Source of the DNA: Gillisella vitis
Lineage (GTDB): Bacteria; Pseudomonadota; Alphaproteobacteria; Rhizobiales; Rhizobiaceae
Direction of reading: 5' to 3'
NCBI GenBank assembly: GCA_009744235.1
Contig: WPHV01000004.1
Location: 372,001 to 436,000 of the forward strand
Length of the DNA: 64,000 nt
Below are positions 1 through 11,400 of the stretch, in pieces. Within the stretch, counting starts at the first letter, position 1. The number at the start of each line of letters is the position of its first letter. Under the pieces are notes generated by a model, which saw nothing but the letters and a program-made list of their open reading frames with translations, did not search any database and was not told the origin of the DNA. Position numbers and translations under genes: made by a program.

Positions 1-3000
1 TGTCGGTGAATTGCGGGTCGTCGGCCTGTTCACAGCCACCGCCTATACCCATTCCGTCAATCACATTCCTCTGCTGCGCGCCAAGGTCGAAAAGGTCACC
101 GAACAGTTCAATTTCGACCCTTTGAGCCATTCCGGGCGGATATTGCAGAACACGCTGGAATCCTATCCCCGCGATGACCTGTTCCAGATCGATACCGAAA
201 CGCTTTCGCGCTTCTGCGAGCAGATCATGGATCTGAGCGAGCGGCCAAGGGTGCGCGTGCTGCAACGCATCGACCATTTCGACCGTTTCGTCTCATTGCT
301 GGTTTTCGTACCCCGCGAGGAATATAACTCGCTGGTGCGCGAGAAGATCGGCGCCTATTTCACCAATGTCTACGATGGCCGTCTCTCGGCCTATTATCCG
401 GCTTTCCCGGAAGGTGGCGTGGCGCGGGTGCATTTCATCATCGGCCGTTCGGAAGGCAAGACACCGCGTATCGCCCAGAACAAGCTGGAAGAGGCGGTCA
501 AGGCGATTACCGCCCGATGGGATGACCGCTTCGCCAGCCTTGCGCCGCCAAAATCACCGCAACTGGTCGTCAGCCGCGCTTTCGAGGATGCATTCTCACC
601 GGAAGAAACCGTCGCCGATCTCAGCCATATCCAGACCTGCCTGTCCGGCGCGAAAGCCTCCATCGCCTTCCACAATCGCCAGACGGCGGAAGGCCAGACG
701 CTTTATCTCAAAGTGTTCCACGCCGGTCATCACCTGCCGCTGTCGCGGCGCGTGCCGCTGCTGGAAAATCTCGGCTTCAGTGTCGTCAGCGAGCGAACCT
801 TCGACATTACCGTCAAGGGTACTGGCCAAGCCGCTGGCAAGACCGGGGAACAGCTGGTGGTGCTGCATGACATGGAGCTGGCGGTTCGTGCTGGCCAGGA
901 GTTCGACATTGCCCGGCATGGCGCCCGCGTGGAGGCCACATTCCTCGCTGTGTTCAACGGCGTGGTCGATAACGATGCCTTCAACCGGCTGGTGCTGAGC
1001 ACCGGGCTGAATGTCGGCGAAGTGGCTATTCTGCGCGCCTATGCGGCCTATCTGCGCCAGGCGGGCCTGGTCTATTCCCTCACCTATATTGCCGAAACAC
1101 TGAACAAATATCCTGAGATCACCGCCGATCTCTTCACCCTGTTCCACCAGTCTTTCGATCCGAAGCTTTCTGAAAAATCGCGTCCGCGCAAACTGGCGGA
1201 ACTGCGCGACGGTATTGAGACGGCGCTCGCCTCCGTGCCGAGCCTGGATGAGGACCGTATCTTGCGGCGTTACCAGAACGCTGTTGATTCGACCCTTCGC
1301 ACCAATTATTTCCAGAAAAGCCCCTCTTCGCAGAAAAACAGCAGCAGCAATGTCAAGCCAATGCTGGCTTTCAAATTCGACCCGCAGCAATTGGACGGCC
1401 TGCCGCAACCGCGTCCGTTCCGGGAAATGTTTGTCTATGGGGTGGAGGTCGAGGGCGTGCATCTGCGCTTCGGTAAGGTCGCCCGTGGCGGCCTGCGATG
1501 GTCGGACCGCGCCCAGGATTACCGCACCGAAGTGCTCGGCCTCGTCAAGGCGCAGCAGGTCAAGAATGCGGTAATCGTGCCTGTTGGCGCCAAGGGCGGC
1601 TTTTTTCCCCGGCAATTGCCAAGCCCCGCCAACCGTGAAGACTACCTGCGGATGGGCCGTGAAGCCTATATGACCTATATCCGCACGCTGCTGTCGATCA
1701 CCGACAATATCAGGGATGGCGCGGTCGTCGCCCCCGCTGATACGGTGCGGCTGGATGGAGATGATCCCTATTTCGTCGTCGCCGCCGACAAAGGCACGGC
1801 AACCTTTTCCGATACGGCCAACGGTTTGGCCCGCGAGGCCGGGTTCTGGCTGGACGATGCCTTCGCGTCCGGCGGCTCCGCTGGCTATGACCACAAGAAA
1901 ATGGGCATCACCGCCCGCGGCGCCTGGGAAGCTGCCAAGCGGCATTTCCGCGAAATGGGTGTCGATATCCAGAAGACGCCCTTCACGGTCGCAGGCGTTG
2001 GTGACATGTCGGGCGACGTGTTCGGCAATGGCATGCTGCTGTCACGCAAGATCAGGTTGATCGGTGCCTTCGACCACCGGGATATTTTCATCGACCCCGA
2101 TCCGGACATGGAAAAATCCTTCCAGGAACGCAAGCGGATGTTCGGGCTCGCCCGCTCCAGCTGGCAGGATTACGATAAGACATTGCTGTCCAAGGGCGGG
2201 ATGATCATTTCGCGGACGGAAAAATCCGTCACCTTGACCCCGCAAGCCGCCGAGGCAATTGGCCTAGCCAAGAAAGTGGCGACACCATTTGAAATCATGA
2301 CCGCGATCCTGAAGGCGCCGGTCGATCTGCTGTGGTTCGGTGGTATCGGCACCTATATCAAGGCGCTGTCGGAAACCGATGCCGAGGTTGGCGACCGTGC
2401 GAACGACCCAATCCGCATTACGGCGGATGAGGTCGGTGCCAAGGTGATCGGCGAAGGCGCCAATCTCGGCGTCACCCAGAAGGGCCGCATCGCCTTTTCG
2501 CTGAAGGGCGGACGCTGCAATTCCGACGCCATCGACAATTCGGCGGGCGTCAATTCCTCCGACGTCGAGGTCAATATCAAGATTGCCCTGTCAACGGCGG
2601 TATCAAGCGGTCGCCTCGATCTCCCGGCGCGCAACAAACTGCTGGCCTCGATGACCGAGGAGGTCGGCGAGCTGGTGCTGCGCAACAACTACCTCCAATC
2701 CCTGGCGATTTCGCTGGTGGCACGCCAGGGCAGCGGTAATCGTGACGAGCTGTCCCGGTTGATGACCGTATTAGAGGCTTCTGGCCGGCTGAACCGCAAG
2801 GTCGAAACCCTGCCGGATGATGCTGCACTGGCCGAGCGCTACGCTGGCGGTCAATCGCTGACACGACCGGAAATCGGTGTGCTTCTGTCCTATGCCAAGA
2901 TCTCGCTGTTCGACGATCTGGTCGAAACCAGCCTGCCTGACGATCCCTATTGCGCCAGCATTCTCAGCAATTACTTCCCGAAGAAAATGCGCCGGGGTTA

Positions 3001-3874
3001 CGCCGATGACATTGCTGGCCATCGGCTGCATCGTGAAATCATCGCCACCGTGCTTGCCAACCACATCATCAACCGTGGCGGCCCCGGCTTCATGGCGTGG
3101 ATGAGCGACGCCACTGGCGCGACAGCCGAGGATATCGCCAGAGCCGCTCTTCTGACCCGCGATGGGCTGGATCTGCGGGCCTATTGGGACCGGATCGATG
3201 CCCTGGACGGGGAAATTTCCGGCGAAGCGCAGAACGATCTCTACCAACGGGTTGCCACGGTCTACCGCGTCTTCACCAAACTGGCCATTGATACGCGATT
3301 GGCCGCCGGTGACCTGTCGGATGTGGTGCGCAAGTTGAAAAGCGCGATCAAATCCTTCAAGGGCTTCAGCCGCTCGGTCACGCCTGCCGATTTCTCAGCG
3401 CAGATCAGTGCCGAGGCCAGCACGATGACCGCTGCGGGCGTGCCGGAGGATCTGGCCGAGGACCTCGCCGAATTGTGGAGCCTGACGGTCACCCCAGAGG
3501 TGATTTCTGTCGCACTTCGGGCCGAGGCCAGCCTGCAAAAGGCAACGGAAGGTTATTACAAGGTCAGCGAAATCTTCCGGATTGGCAGGCTGCTGTCGTC
3601 GGTCGAAAAAATCCCGACCAGCGACCATTACGACAGCCTGGCCCGACTGCGCAGCCTGGATCTGGTGCTGAAGGCGCGACGCAATATCATCGTCCAGGCC
3701 CTGACCCAGCACGGGGACAGCCGCGATCCGGTTGCCGCCTGGCGGTCTGCGGATGCGTTGCGGATCAACAGATTGGGCAGCGAGTTGATCGCGCTCACGG
3801 AAGGTGATCCGAGCCTGTCGCGCTTGACCGTTGCCGCCAGCCTGCTGACGGACATCGCCCAAGGCGCTGCGTGA
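1..3874 (+). CDS. NAD-specific glutamate dehydrogenase, large type (3' part; 5' end outside window)
   Basis: Catalyses oxidative deamination of glutamate to 2-oxoglutarate with NAD in the cytoplasm. The frame is open from base 2 to the stop at 3872-3874, about 1,290 codons. Large bacterial NAD-GDHs are about 1,600 residues, so roughly 300 N-terminal residues lie upstream of the window. The catalytic core is visible: RGGLRWSDRAQDYRTE near residue 496 of the visible part, the substrate-lysine segment VGAKGGFF near 530, and the nucleotide-binding segment AGVGDMSGDVFGNGM at about 664-678. A long helical C-terminal region follows, as in the family. Family assignment is firm; the true start cannot be seen. 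A dyad follows the stop at 3908-3936. Confidence 0.95.
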   Translation, partial: VGELRVVGLFTATAYTHSVNHIPLLRAKVEKVTEQFNFDPLSHSGRILQNTLESYPRDDLFQIDTETLSRFCEQIMDLSERPRVRVLQRIDHFDRFVSLLVFVPREEYNSLVREKIGAYFTNVYDGRLSAYYPAFPEGGVARVHFIIGRSEGKTPRIAQNKLEEAVKAITARWDDRFASLAPPKSPQLVVSRAFEDAFSPEETVADLSHIQTCLSGAKASIAFHNRQTAEGQTLYLKVFHAGHHLPLSRRVPLLENLGFSVVSERTFDITVKGTGQAAGKTGEQLVVLHDMELAVRAGQEFDIARHGARVEATFLAVFNGVVDNDAFNRLVLSTGLNVGEVAILRAYAAYLRQAGLVYSLTYIAETLNKYPEITADLFTLFHQSFDPKLSEKSRPRKLAELRDGIETALASVPSLDEDRILRRYQNAVDSTLRTNYFQKSPSSQKNSSSNVKPMLAFKFDPQQLDGLPQPRPFREMFVYGVEVEGVHLRFGKVARGGLRWSDRAQDYRTEVLGLVKAQQVKNAVIVPVGAKGGFFPRQLPSPANREDYLRMGREAYMTYIRTLLSITDNIRDGAVVAPADTVRLDGDDPYFVVAADKGTATFSDTANGLAREAGFWLDDAFASGGSAGYDHKKMGITARGAWEAAKRHFREMGVDIQKTPFTVAGVGDMSGDVFGNGMLLSRKIRLIGAFDHRDIFIDPDPDMEKSFQERKRMFGLARSSWQDYDKTLLSKGGMIISRTEKSVTLTPQAAEAIGLAKKVATPFEIMTAILKAPVDLLWFGGIGTYIKALSETDAEVGDRANDPIRITADEVGAKVIGEGANLGVTQKGRIAFSLKGGRCNSDAIDNSAGVNSSDVEVNIKIALSTAVSSGRLDLPARNKLLASMTEEVGELVLRNNYLQSLAISLVARQGSGNRDELSRLMTVLEASGRLNRKVETLPDDAALAERYAGGQSLTRPEIGVLLSYAKISLFDDLVETSLPDDPYCASILSNYFPKKMRRGYADDIAGHRLHREIIATVLANHIINRGGPGFMAWMSDATGATAEDIARAALLTRDGLDLRAYWDRIDALDGEISGEAQNDLYQRVATVYRVFTKLAIDTRLAAGDLSDVVRKLKSAIKSFKGFSRSVTPADFSAQISAEASTMTAAGVPEDLAEDLAELWSLTVTPEVISVALRAEASLQKATEGYYKVSEIFRIGRLLSSVEKIPTSDHYDSLARLRSLDLVLKARRNIIVQALTQHGDSRDPVAAWRSADALRINRLGSELIALTEGDPSLSRLTVAASLLTDIAQGAA

Positions 3875-3907
3875 AGGCCCATTGAAGCTGTCATGAGATA
3901 ATGCCAG

Positions 3908-3936
3908 TGTCGCCGCCGAGATCATCGGCGGCGACA
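3908..3936. terminator. perfect 12-bp inverted repeat after the glutamate dehydrogenase gene
   Basis: Two 12-base arms (TGTCGCCGCCGA and its exact complement) flank a 5-base loop GATCA at 3920-3924. The hairpin is very GC-rich but is not followed by a T-run (next bases GGCACGACAA). It may be a weak terminator or 3'-end stabiliser for the dehydrogenase mRNA. It argues for the downstream ATG (3946) rather than 3901 as the MFS start. Confidence 0.5.
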
Positions 3937-3945
3937 GGCACGACA

Positions 3946-5322
3946 ATGCAATCAGATGCGCAGACAAGGCAGACCAGCAGATCCGGCATATGGGGCTGGA
4001 TGCTGTTCGATTGGGCCGCCCAGCCCTTCTTCACGGTGGTCACGACCTTTATTTTCGGTCCCTATTTCGTCTCCCGCTTCACCAGCGACCCCGTCAGCGC
4101 GCAAGCCGCCTGGAGCAATGCCGCCACCGTCGCCTCCGTGGTCATCGCCCTGCTCTCTCCGGTTCTGGGCGCCATTGCCGACCGCAGCGGCTCACGCAAG
4201 CCCTGGATCGCCTTCTTTGCTGTCATCAAGATCACCTGTCTGCTGCTGCTCTGGGAGGCCGTTCCTGGCTCTCCGGTAATCTTTCCGCTGGTGCTGTTCA
4301 GCCTTGCCTCGATCGCCGCCGAATTCTCCATCGTCTTCAACGATTCGATGATGCCGAGGCTGGTGAGCGCCAAGGATGTCGGGCGGATTTCCAATATGGC
4401 CTGGGGGCTCGGCTATCTCGGCGGGATGATCGTGCTGATTGCCGTCGTGCTGTTCGTCGCCGCAAATCCTGAAAGCGGCAAGACCATTTTGGGCAACACG
4501 CCGCTGTTCGGTCTGGACGCCGCGACGGGCGAGGATGCCCGCGTCACCGGGCCGGTCTCAGCGCTCTGGTATCTGCTGTTCATCCTGCCAATGTTCTTCT
4601 TCACACCCGACCAAAAGAAGGGCGATCCGCTTGGAAAAGCCGTGAGAGCCGGGCTTACCGACCTCAAGGCCACACTGCGCGAGGTGCGGCACCGAGCGGG
4701 TATCCTCAGGTTTCTCATTGCCCGGATGATCTATCAGGACGGCGTCAACGGCCTGCTGATCCTTGGCGGGGTGTTTGCCGCCGGGATGTTCGGCTGGTCA
4801 ACGATGGAAATCGGCATTTACGGCATCATTCTCAATGTCATCGCCATTTTCGGCTGCGCCCTTGCCAGCCGGTTGGATGCGGCGCTTGGTTCGAAAACCA
4901 TGGTGGTCATCAGCCTGATCCTGCTTTTGACGGCCACCTTCGGCATTATTTCCACCGGCCCAAGCTTCACCGCCTTCGGTCTGATACCGCTTTCGCCTGA
5001 TAGTACCGGCGGCCTGTTCGGCACGGCGGCGGAAAAAGTCTATATTCTCTACGGCATCCTGATCGGCCTTGCCTTCGGCCCGGTTCAGGCCTCGTCCCGC
5101 TCCTACCTCGCCCGCAGCATCGCTCCTGAGGAAGCAGGCCGTTATTTCGGCATCTATGCGCTGTCAGGCCGCGCCACCAGCTTCATGGCAACCCTGTCAT
5201 TTTCCCTGATCACCACCGCCACGGACTCATCACGGGCGGGCATGGCGAGCTTGGTCATCTTTCTCGGCGTTGGGCTGGTCCTGCTGCTGGCAACGCCCTA
5301 CCCGGCAGATAAGAAGAACTGA
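3946..5322 (+). CDS. MFS transporter, UMF1/Atg22-like family
   Basis: Predicted inner-membrane permease of 458 residues with about twelve hydrophobic segments. The start region (GIWGWMLFDWAAQPFFTVV) and the following segment with GPYFVSRF are typical of the UMF1 (Atg22-like) branch of the major facilitator superfamily, in which the short loop motif AIADRSGSRKPWI is the MFS signature between helices 2 and 3. The substrate is unknown; eukaryotic Atg22 has been linked to amino-acid efflux, but that does not transfer safely. An in-frame ATG at 3901 would place the perfect dyad at 3908-3936 inside the gene, so I prefer 3946. The gene converges on ndvB across a bidirectional terminator. Confidence 0.85.
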   Translation: MQSDAQTRQTSRSGIWGWMLFDWAAQPFFTVVTTFIFGPYFVSRFTSDPVSAQAAWSNAATVASVVIALLSPVLGAIADRSGSRKPWIAFFAVIKITCLLLLWEAVPGSPVIFPLVLFSLASIAAEFSIVFNDSMMPRLVSAKDVGRISNMAWGLGYLGGMIVLIAVVLFVAANPESGKTILGNTPLFGLDAATGEDARVTGPVSALWYLLFILPMFFFTPDQKKGDPLGKAVRAGLTDLKATLREVRHRAGILRFLIARMIYQDGVNGLLILGGVFAAGMFGWSTMEIGIYGIILNVIAIFGCALASRLDAALGSKTMVVISLILLLTATFGIISTGPSFTAFGLIPLSPDSTGGLFGTAAEKVYILYGILIGLAFGPVQASSRSYLARSIAPEEAGRYFGIYALSGRATSFMATLSFSLITTATDSSRAGMASLVIFLGVGLVLLLATPYPADKKN

Positions 5323-5352
5323 AAAATCCAGCTTCAAATCTGAATACTGCAT

Positions 5353-5390
5353 AAAAAAACCGGCTGAGATCACTCTCAGCCGGTTTTTTG
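5353..5390. terminator. bidirectional rho-independent terminator between MFS gene and ndvB
   Basis: The stem ACCGGCTGAG / CTCAGCCGGT (5359-5368 and 5375-5384) has loop ATCACT, an A-run on the left and a T-run on the right. It can therefore act in both directions for the converging genes. Confidence 0.92.
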
Positions 5391-5408
5391 TTTCAGATAA
5401 TGAAGGCC

Positions 5409-8400
5409 TTACAGGCTTATAGCGAAAGCCCCGTCCTTTTCAGTCACCGCTGCGCCATTGGCCGTCACCTCGTAACCGGAACCATCGGCCTTGCGGCTTG
5501 CGGTGATGGCCACGGCCTTGCCGCCGATGCTGACCTCTGCCTCATAGGAGGAAAGGCTGGATGGCAGGGCAGGCTTCAGGCTGATGCCCTCACCCTGACG
5601 GTGGATGCCGAGGAAGCCTTCCAGTGCGAAGCGGTAGAGCCAGCCAGCCGAGCCCGTATACCAGGTCCAGCCACCACGCCCTTCATAGCCTGGGCCGCCA
5701 TAGACATCGGCTGCCACGACATAGGGCTCGACCCGATAACGATCAGCTTCATCCGTGGTCTCGGCATGATGAACCGGGTTCAGCATCGAGAACACTTTCC
5801 AGGCTTCGTCATTGCGGCCAAGCTTGGAAAGAGCCAGACCCGTCCAGATCGCCGCATGGGTATATTGACCGCCGTTTTCGCGCACGCCTGGCGGATAGGA
5901 CTTGATGTAGCCCGGGTCCAGACGGCTCTTTTCGAACGGTGGGGTGAAGAGGCGAACGATCCCCACTTCATCATCGATCAGCCGTCCGACCACCGAGTTC
6001 ATAGCCTGCTGCTGGCGCTCCGGCTCGGCAAAGCCAGACAGAACCGACCAGGACTGGGCGATAGCATCAATCCGGCATTCGTCCGACTGATCGGAGCCCA
6101 ACGGATCGCCATCGTCGAAATAGCCACGGCGATAGTGATCGCCATCCCAACCGGCTTTTTCCAGCGCGGCCTTCAGGCTCTTCAGGTATTTCGCCCAGGC
6201 CTTGACGCGGGCTGAGTCCTTGCGCTCCTCGGCAAAGGGCGTGAACACCGTCAACGCATTGGCCAGGAACCAGCCGAGCCAGACGCTTTCGCCGCGTCCG
6301 GCAACGCCGACCCGGTTCATGCCGTCGTTCCAGTCACCGCCAAGGATCAGCGGCAGACCGTTGGTGCCAGTGCGAGTGATGGCGAGATCGAGCGCCCGGG
6401 CCGCATGTTCATAGAGCGGCGCCTTTTCAGCGGAAATCTCCGGCTTGAAGAAGGCGTCGTGGCGACCGAGTGCCAGCGTCGGACCATCGAGGAAGCTGAC
6501 GTCTGTATCCAGGATCGCCTTGTCGCCGGTGGCCGTAACATAGGAATGGACAGCATAGGCCAGCCAGACCACGTCATCGGAGATTGTGCTGCGAATACCA
6601 GCACCGTTCTGCGGCAACCACCAATGCTGCACGTCGCCTTCTTTAAACTGCCGTGAAGCAGCGTTGAGGATCTGGTCGCGGGCCAGTTCCGGCCTGTAGA
6701 GCAGGAAGGCCAGGCTATCCTGCAACTGGTCGCGGAAACCATAGGCGCCCGATGCCTGATAGAAACCGGCACGTGCCTTGATGCGGCAGGCCAGCGTCTG
6801 ATAGGGCAGCCAGTGATTGACCATATGGTCAAAGGCCTTGTCGCCGGTCTTCACCTTGATATGGCCGGTGAAATCACCCCAGAAGGACTTGGCCTCGGCC
6901 AGTGCACCGTCAAAGCCCTTGGCTTTGGCAGCCGCAATCACGCTGCGGGCCTGTTCCATGCTCTCGGCATCGCCCAGCAGGAAGGTGACGGATGCTTCTT
7001 CGCCCGGCTGCAAGGTGATGTCGAAGGCCAGTGCCGCGCACGGATCGCCTTCCGGATCGATGGAGCCGGACAGTGGCGAGCCCTTGGCCACGGCCTGCGG
7101 CATCTTGATATCGCCATGCCGACCGATGAATTCGCGGCGACTGGAGGCAAAGCCCGATGCCGTTTCCACGGCGGTCAGGAAGGCGAAGCGACCCGAATAG
7201 TCGATGCTATAGGGGTTGGTCGCCATCAGCGCCCCGGTTTCCGCATCATGGGATGGCAGCACAAAGGCAGCCGTCTTCTGCGGATTGTTGCCGAGAATCC
7301 ATTCGACATAACCGTAGCTGCGCAGACGACGAGCGCTATCGCCGGTATTGCGGATTGTAAGCCGGGTAAAGCGGACCGGCTCGACCTGATCGACCGTGAC
7401 CGTCAGCTCGACGGCAAGTCCAGCAGCTTCGGTGGAGAATACCGAATAGCCAAGACCGTGACGGGTTTCATACACCACATCCTGACGGTTGCTGGCTGCC
7501 GAGATCGGGCTGAGGACTTCGCCGCTGTCGAGATCGGCCACATAGAAGGCCTCGCCGGTGCGGTTGGTAACGGCATCGTTCGACCATGGCGTCAGCTGAT
7601 AGTCACGCGAATTGCGGCTCCAGGTGAAGCCCGAGCCTTCGGCTGCGATATGGAAGCCGAAATTGTCGTTGGAGATCACGTTGATCCACGGCTGCGGTGT
7701 TGATTGACCGGGGCCAAGCCGCACCACATATTCGGCACCGTCGGCGGCAAAGCCGCCATAGCCGTTCCAGAATTCCAGATCGCTGCCATCGATTGCAGGC
7801 GCACCATGATCGGCACGGCCAGCCATGACCGGCACCGGCGGATACCAGTCGGCATCAATGGCATCCACACCGCGCGGCGCTGCAAACAGCTCGGCGGCAT
7901 GGGTCACCTGATCAGTGATCTTGCCATTGCGGGCATGGAGCACGACGCGGGCGGCGGCAAGCACGGCATTCCAGCCGCTCTCGTCCATGAGGTCGCGACG
8001 CACCGCAAACACATGCTGCTGGCCGCCTTCGGCCTGCTTGGTGCGCATGCCTTCAGCCAACTGTTCCAGGGCATGCTGCATGTCCTGCGCATAGGATGCA
8101 GCCCGCTCGTTGAGGATCACGACATCGGTGACGACGCCGTGGCGTTGCAGATAATCCTGGGCACTCAAAGCTTCGCGGACCACTTCGGTGTCCATCTCGT
8201 CATTGATGCGCACCGCGAAGATCGGATAATCGCCGGAGATCGAGTTTGGCCACAGCGCCGATTGCGAGGCAAGGCCAGCGCGCACGGTTTCCGGATCGGC
8301 CCGCAGATGCATGTCGGGATAGACCAGGTAGCGACCAAGCTGCTGGAAGGCCGCCGCCTGCTGCGAGGTGATGCCGATATGGCGCATCTCGACCTGGGTG

Positions 8401-11400
8401 CGGGTCCAGGCATGCAGCATTTCATGGTTGAAGGCATCGGGATGACGATAGCGTTCGATGGCCACATCCACTTCCTGACGGCTCGGTGCTGCAATGGTCC
8501 AATAGACCACGCTGACCTTTTTGCCGGCGGGAACGCGCAATACGCGGCGGAAGCTGGCGATTGGATCGAGCGTAAACCCGTCCGAACCCGACAGAACCGC
8601 ATTCGGATCGAAGGCCGCAGCCTCGGCCAGCGTGCGACCGCGACCGATGAACTTGTAGCGGTCAGTCTCGAATTCGGTATTGCGGCCCGGTCCCGATGTA
8701 TCGGAGACCAGATGCGCCACGCAGATATCCGGATCGCTCGGCGAGCGCTTGTTGCGTTCGATGCGGATCACGTCGCCCTTGCGGCCCAGTTCGGTTTTCA
8801 CGAACATCCGCGAGAAGACAGGATGGGCGTTGTCGTTGTCGTCGCTCGACAGAACCGGCTCCATATAGGAGGTCACTTCGATGAAGCGATCCTCGGTGCC
8901 GGTGTTGAGCAGGGTGACACGACGGCCTTCGGCGTCATGCTCTGTGGCGACAACGCATTCGACAGTCGAAGTGATATCACCGACGGACTTCGTAAATTCG
9001 GCCTTGTCATCGCTGAAGACGACGCGGGTCTTTTCTTCAGCCGCACGGCGCGGCGCAGCGGTCGTTGACCACCATTCGCCCGACGCCGTATCGCGCAAGA
9101 AGATGAAGGTGCCGTTGCGGTCTTCGGTCGGATCGGCCTTCCAGCGGGAAACGGACAGGCCATTCCAGCGCGAGAAGCCGGAACCGGTGGCCGTCAGCAT
9201 CACCGAATAATGGCCGTTCGACAGCAGAACCAGTTCGCGGTCCTTGGAGAGCGGATCGGTAATGGTGCGGATTTCCGGACGCAGCAAGTCGGCCTGGCCC
9301 TTGCCGGGGGTCTGCGGCTCGTATTTGGCGCTCATCACAGGGATTTCGCGCGGTGCCTTTTCCTGCAACAGCAGTTCTGCCGCCTCGATCACCGGATCGG
9401 CGTGGAAGAGTTCGCGCAACAAGCCGTTGAAGGTGACGTTGGCAATCGCCGCAATCGACATGCCGTGATGGTGGGCATAGTAATTGTAGACGACCGCGCA
9501 GGTCTTGCCCTTCGGCACACGGGTCGGGGTGAAATCGACAGCGTCATGGAAACCATAGGCACCAAGCGCGCCAAGCGCCCGGAGCTTTTTCAGGTTTTCA
9601 GCCGCAGCCTTCGGATCGTACTGGCTGGCAAGAATCGACGCATAGGGGGCGATGACCGCGTTCTGACCGAGGCCGCGCTTCAAGCCGAGGGTGGGCACGC
9701 CGAAATTGGTATATTGATAGGCGAGCGCATGGTCGCGGGCGTTGAAGGCCGCTTCCGAAATACCCCAGGGGATATTGAGGCGCTTGCCGTGGTTCATCTG
9801 TTCCTTGACGATCAGGTTGTTCGTCTGGTTCAGAATACCCCCCTGCCGTTCCTGCATGACCAGCGGCGGCATCAGATATTCGAACATCGAACCGGACCAG
9901 GACACCAGCGCCGCACGCGAGCCGATCGGCACGACCTGACGGCCCAGCTTGTACCAATGCTCGGTGGGCAGATCGCCCTTGGCAATGGCAAACAGCGAGG
10001 TCAGACGGGCTTCAGAGGCCAGAAGGTCGTAGCACGCCTCATCCAGTTCCATGGTCTCGACGCGATAACCGATGGAGAGCAGACGCCGTTCCTTACGGAA
10101 CAAGAAGGCGAAATCCATCGAGAACGCGAGATCGCGGCTGCGGTCACGCAGGCTGGCCAAACGCTGACGCAGCGGCTCGATGTTGGACAGGTCGAAGGCG
10201 CTATCGGCGATATGGGATTCGCAGACCGCCACCAGCGCCTCACTCCAACGCAACAGGTCCGTGCTCTTGTCAGAGCGCAGCTCGTGGTGAAGATTGGCGG
10301 CCAGCTTCTGGATGTCGCGCGCCAAGACGGCGAGGTTGATCACCCGGATCGAGGCGAACTCATGCTCACGCTTAACTGACGCCAGCGCATTGTTGAAGCC
10401 GATGATCCGCTCATAGAGACGGGTGCGCAACGGGCGCACGGTCTTGCGGTCGTCGGGAAGTTCCTTCAGCGCTTCCATCAGGATACCGCCGACATCGCCG
10501 ATGCCATCGAGGCTGCCCTGGAGATGAGCGGAAGGCGCTTCGGCCCAATGGCGGCAGGCAGATGAAATTGCAATCAGATGGCCGGCAAGATTGCCGCTAT
10601 CGACCGCCGAAATATAACGGTTGCCGAGCGATTTCAGCGTATCGGTATGATACCAGTTGTAAAGATGGCCCCGGAACTTGTCCATCTTTTCGACGGTGCC
10701 GATGGTCTGTTCCAGCTTTTCGATGGTTTGCTCGAAACCGAGCCAGCCGAAATGCCGGGCCGAGACAATCGACAACAGGTAGACGCCGATATTGGTCGGC
10801 GAGGTACGCCGTGCCACCACTGGTTCCGGCGTTTCCTGGAAATTGTCCGGCGGCAGGAAATGTTCACCGGCATTGGCGAAGGTCTCATAGTAACGCCAGG
10901 TGCGACGCGCGATGCGGCGCAGTTCAATGACGGTTTCTTCCGGCACCAGCAGCCGGTCTTCCGTTTCAGCGGACTGGCTGACATACCAGGCAACCAGCGG
11001 CGACAGCACCCACATCAGCGTGAAGGGCAGGCCAATCAGCGCGCCATAACCGGCTTCATAGGCCGACAGACCGAAGGCGATGAGGGCCAACGTCGGTGCA
11101 TAGCGCATCGTGCGGTAATAGGTGGGAATGCTGCCTTGCGCCACGGACTGAATGCTGGCGGCGGTGCGCCATTCCAGCAGCAGCTTGCGGCTAACCAGCA
11201 GACGATACATCGAGCGCACAATGGCATCAGCCATCATGCAGGCCATATCGGCGATGAACACGATCCGCAGCGCCACCTGCGCATTGGCGCCGCGCAAATC
11301 GGCCCAGAGCGACTGGAAATGCGCGCTTGGGACGATATCCGTCTGACGTGGCACGAGCGCATTGATCAAAGAAATGGTTGGCGCAACGAACAGGGAGAAG

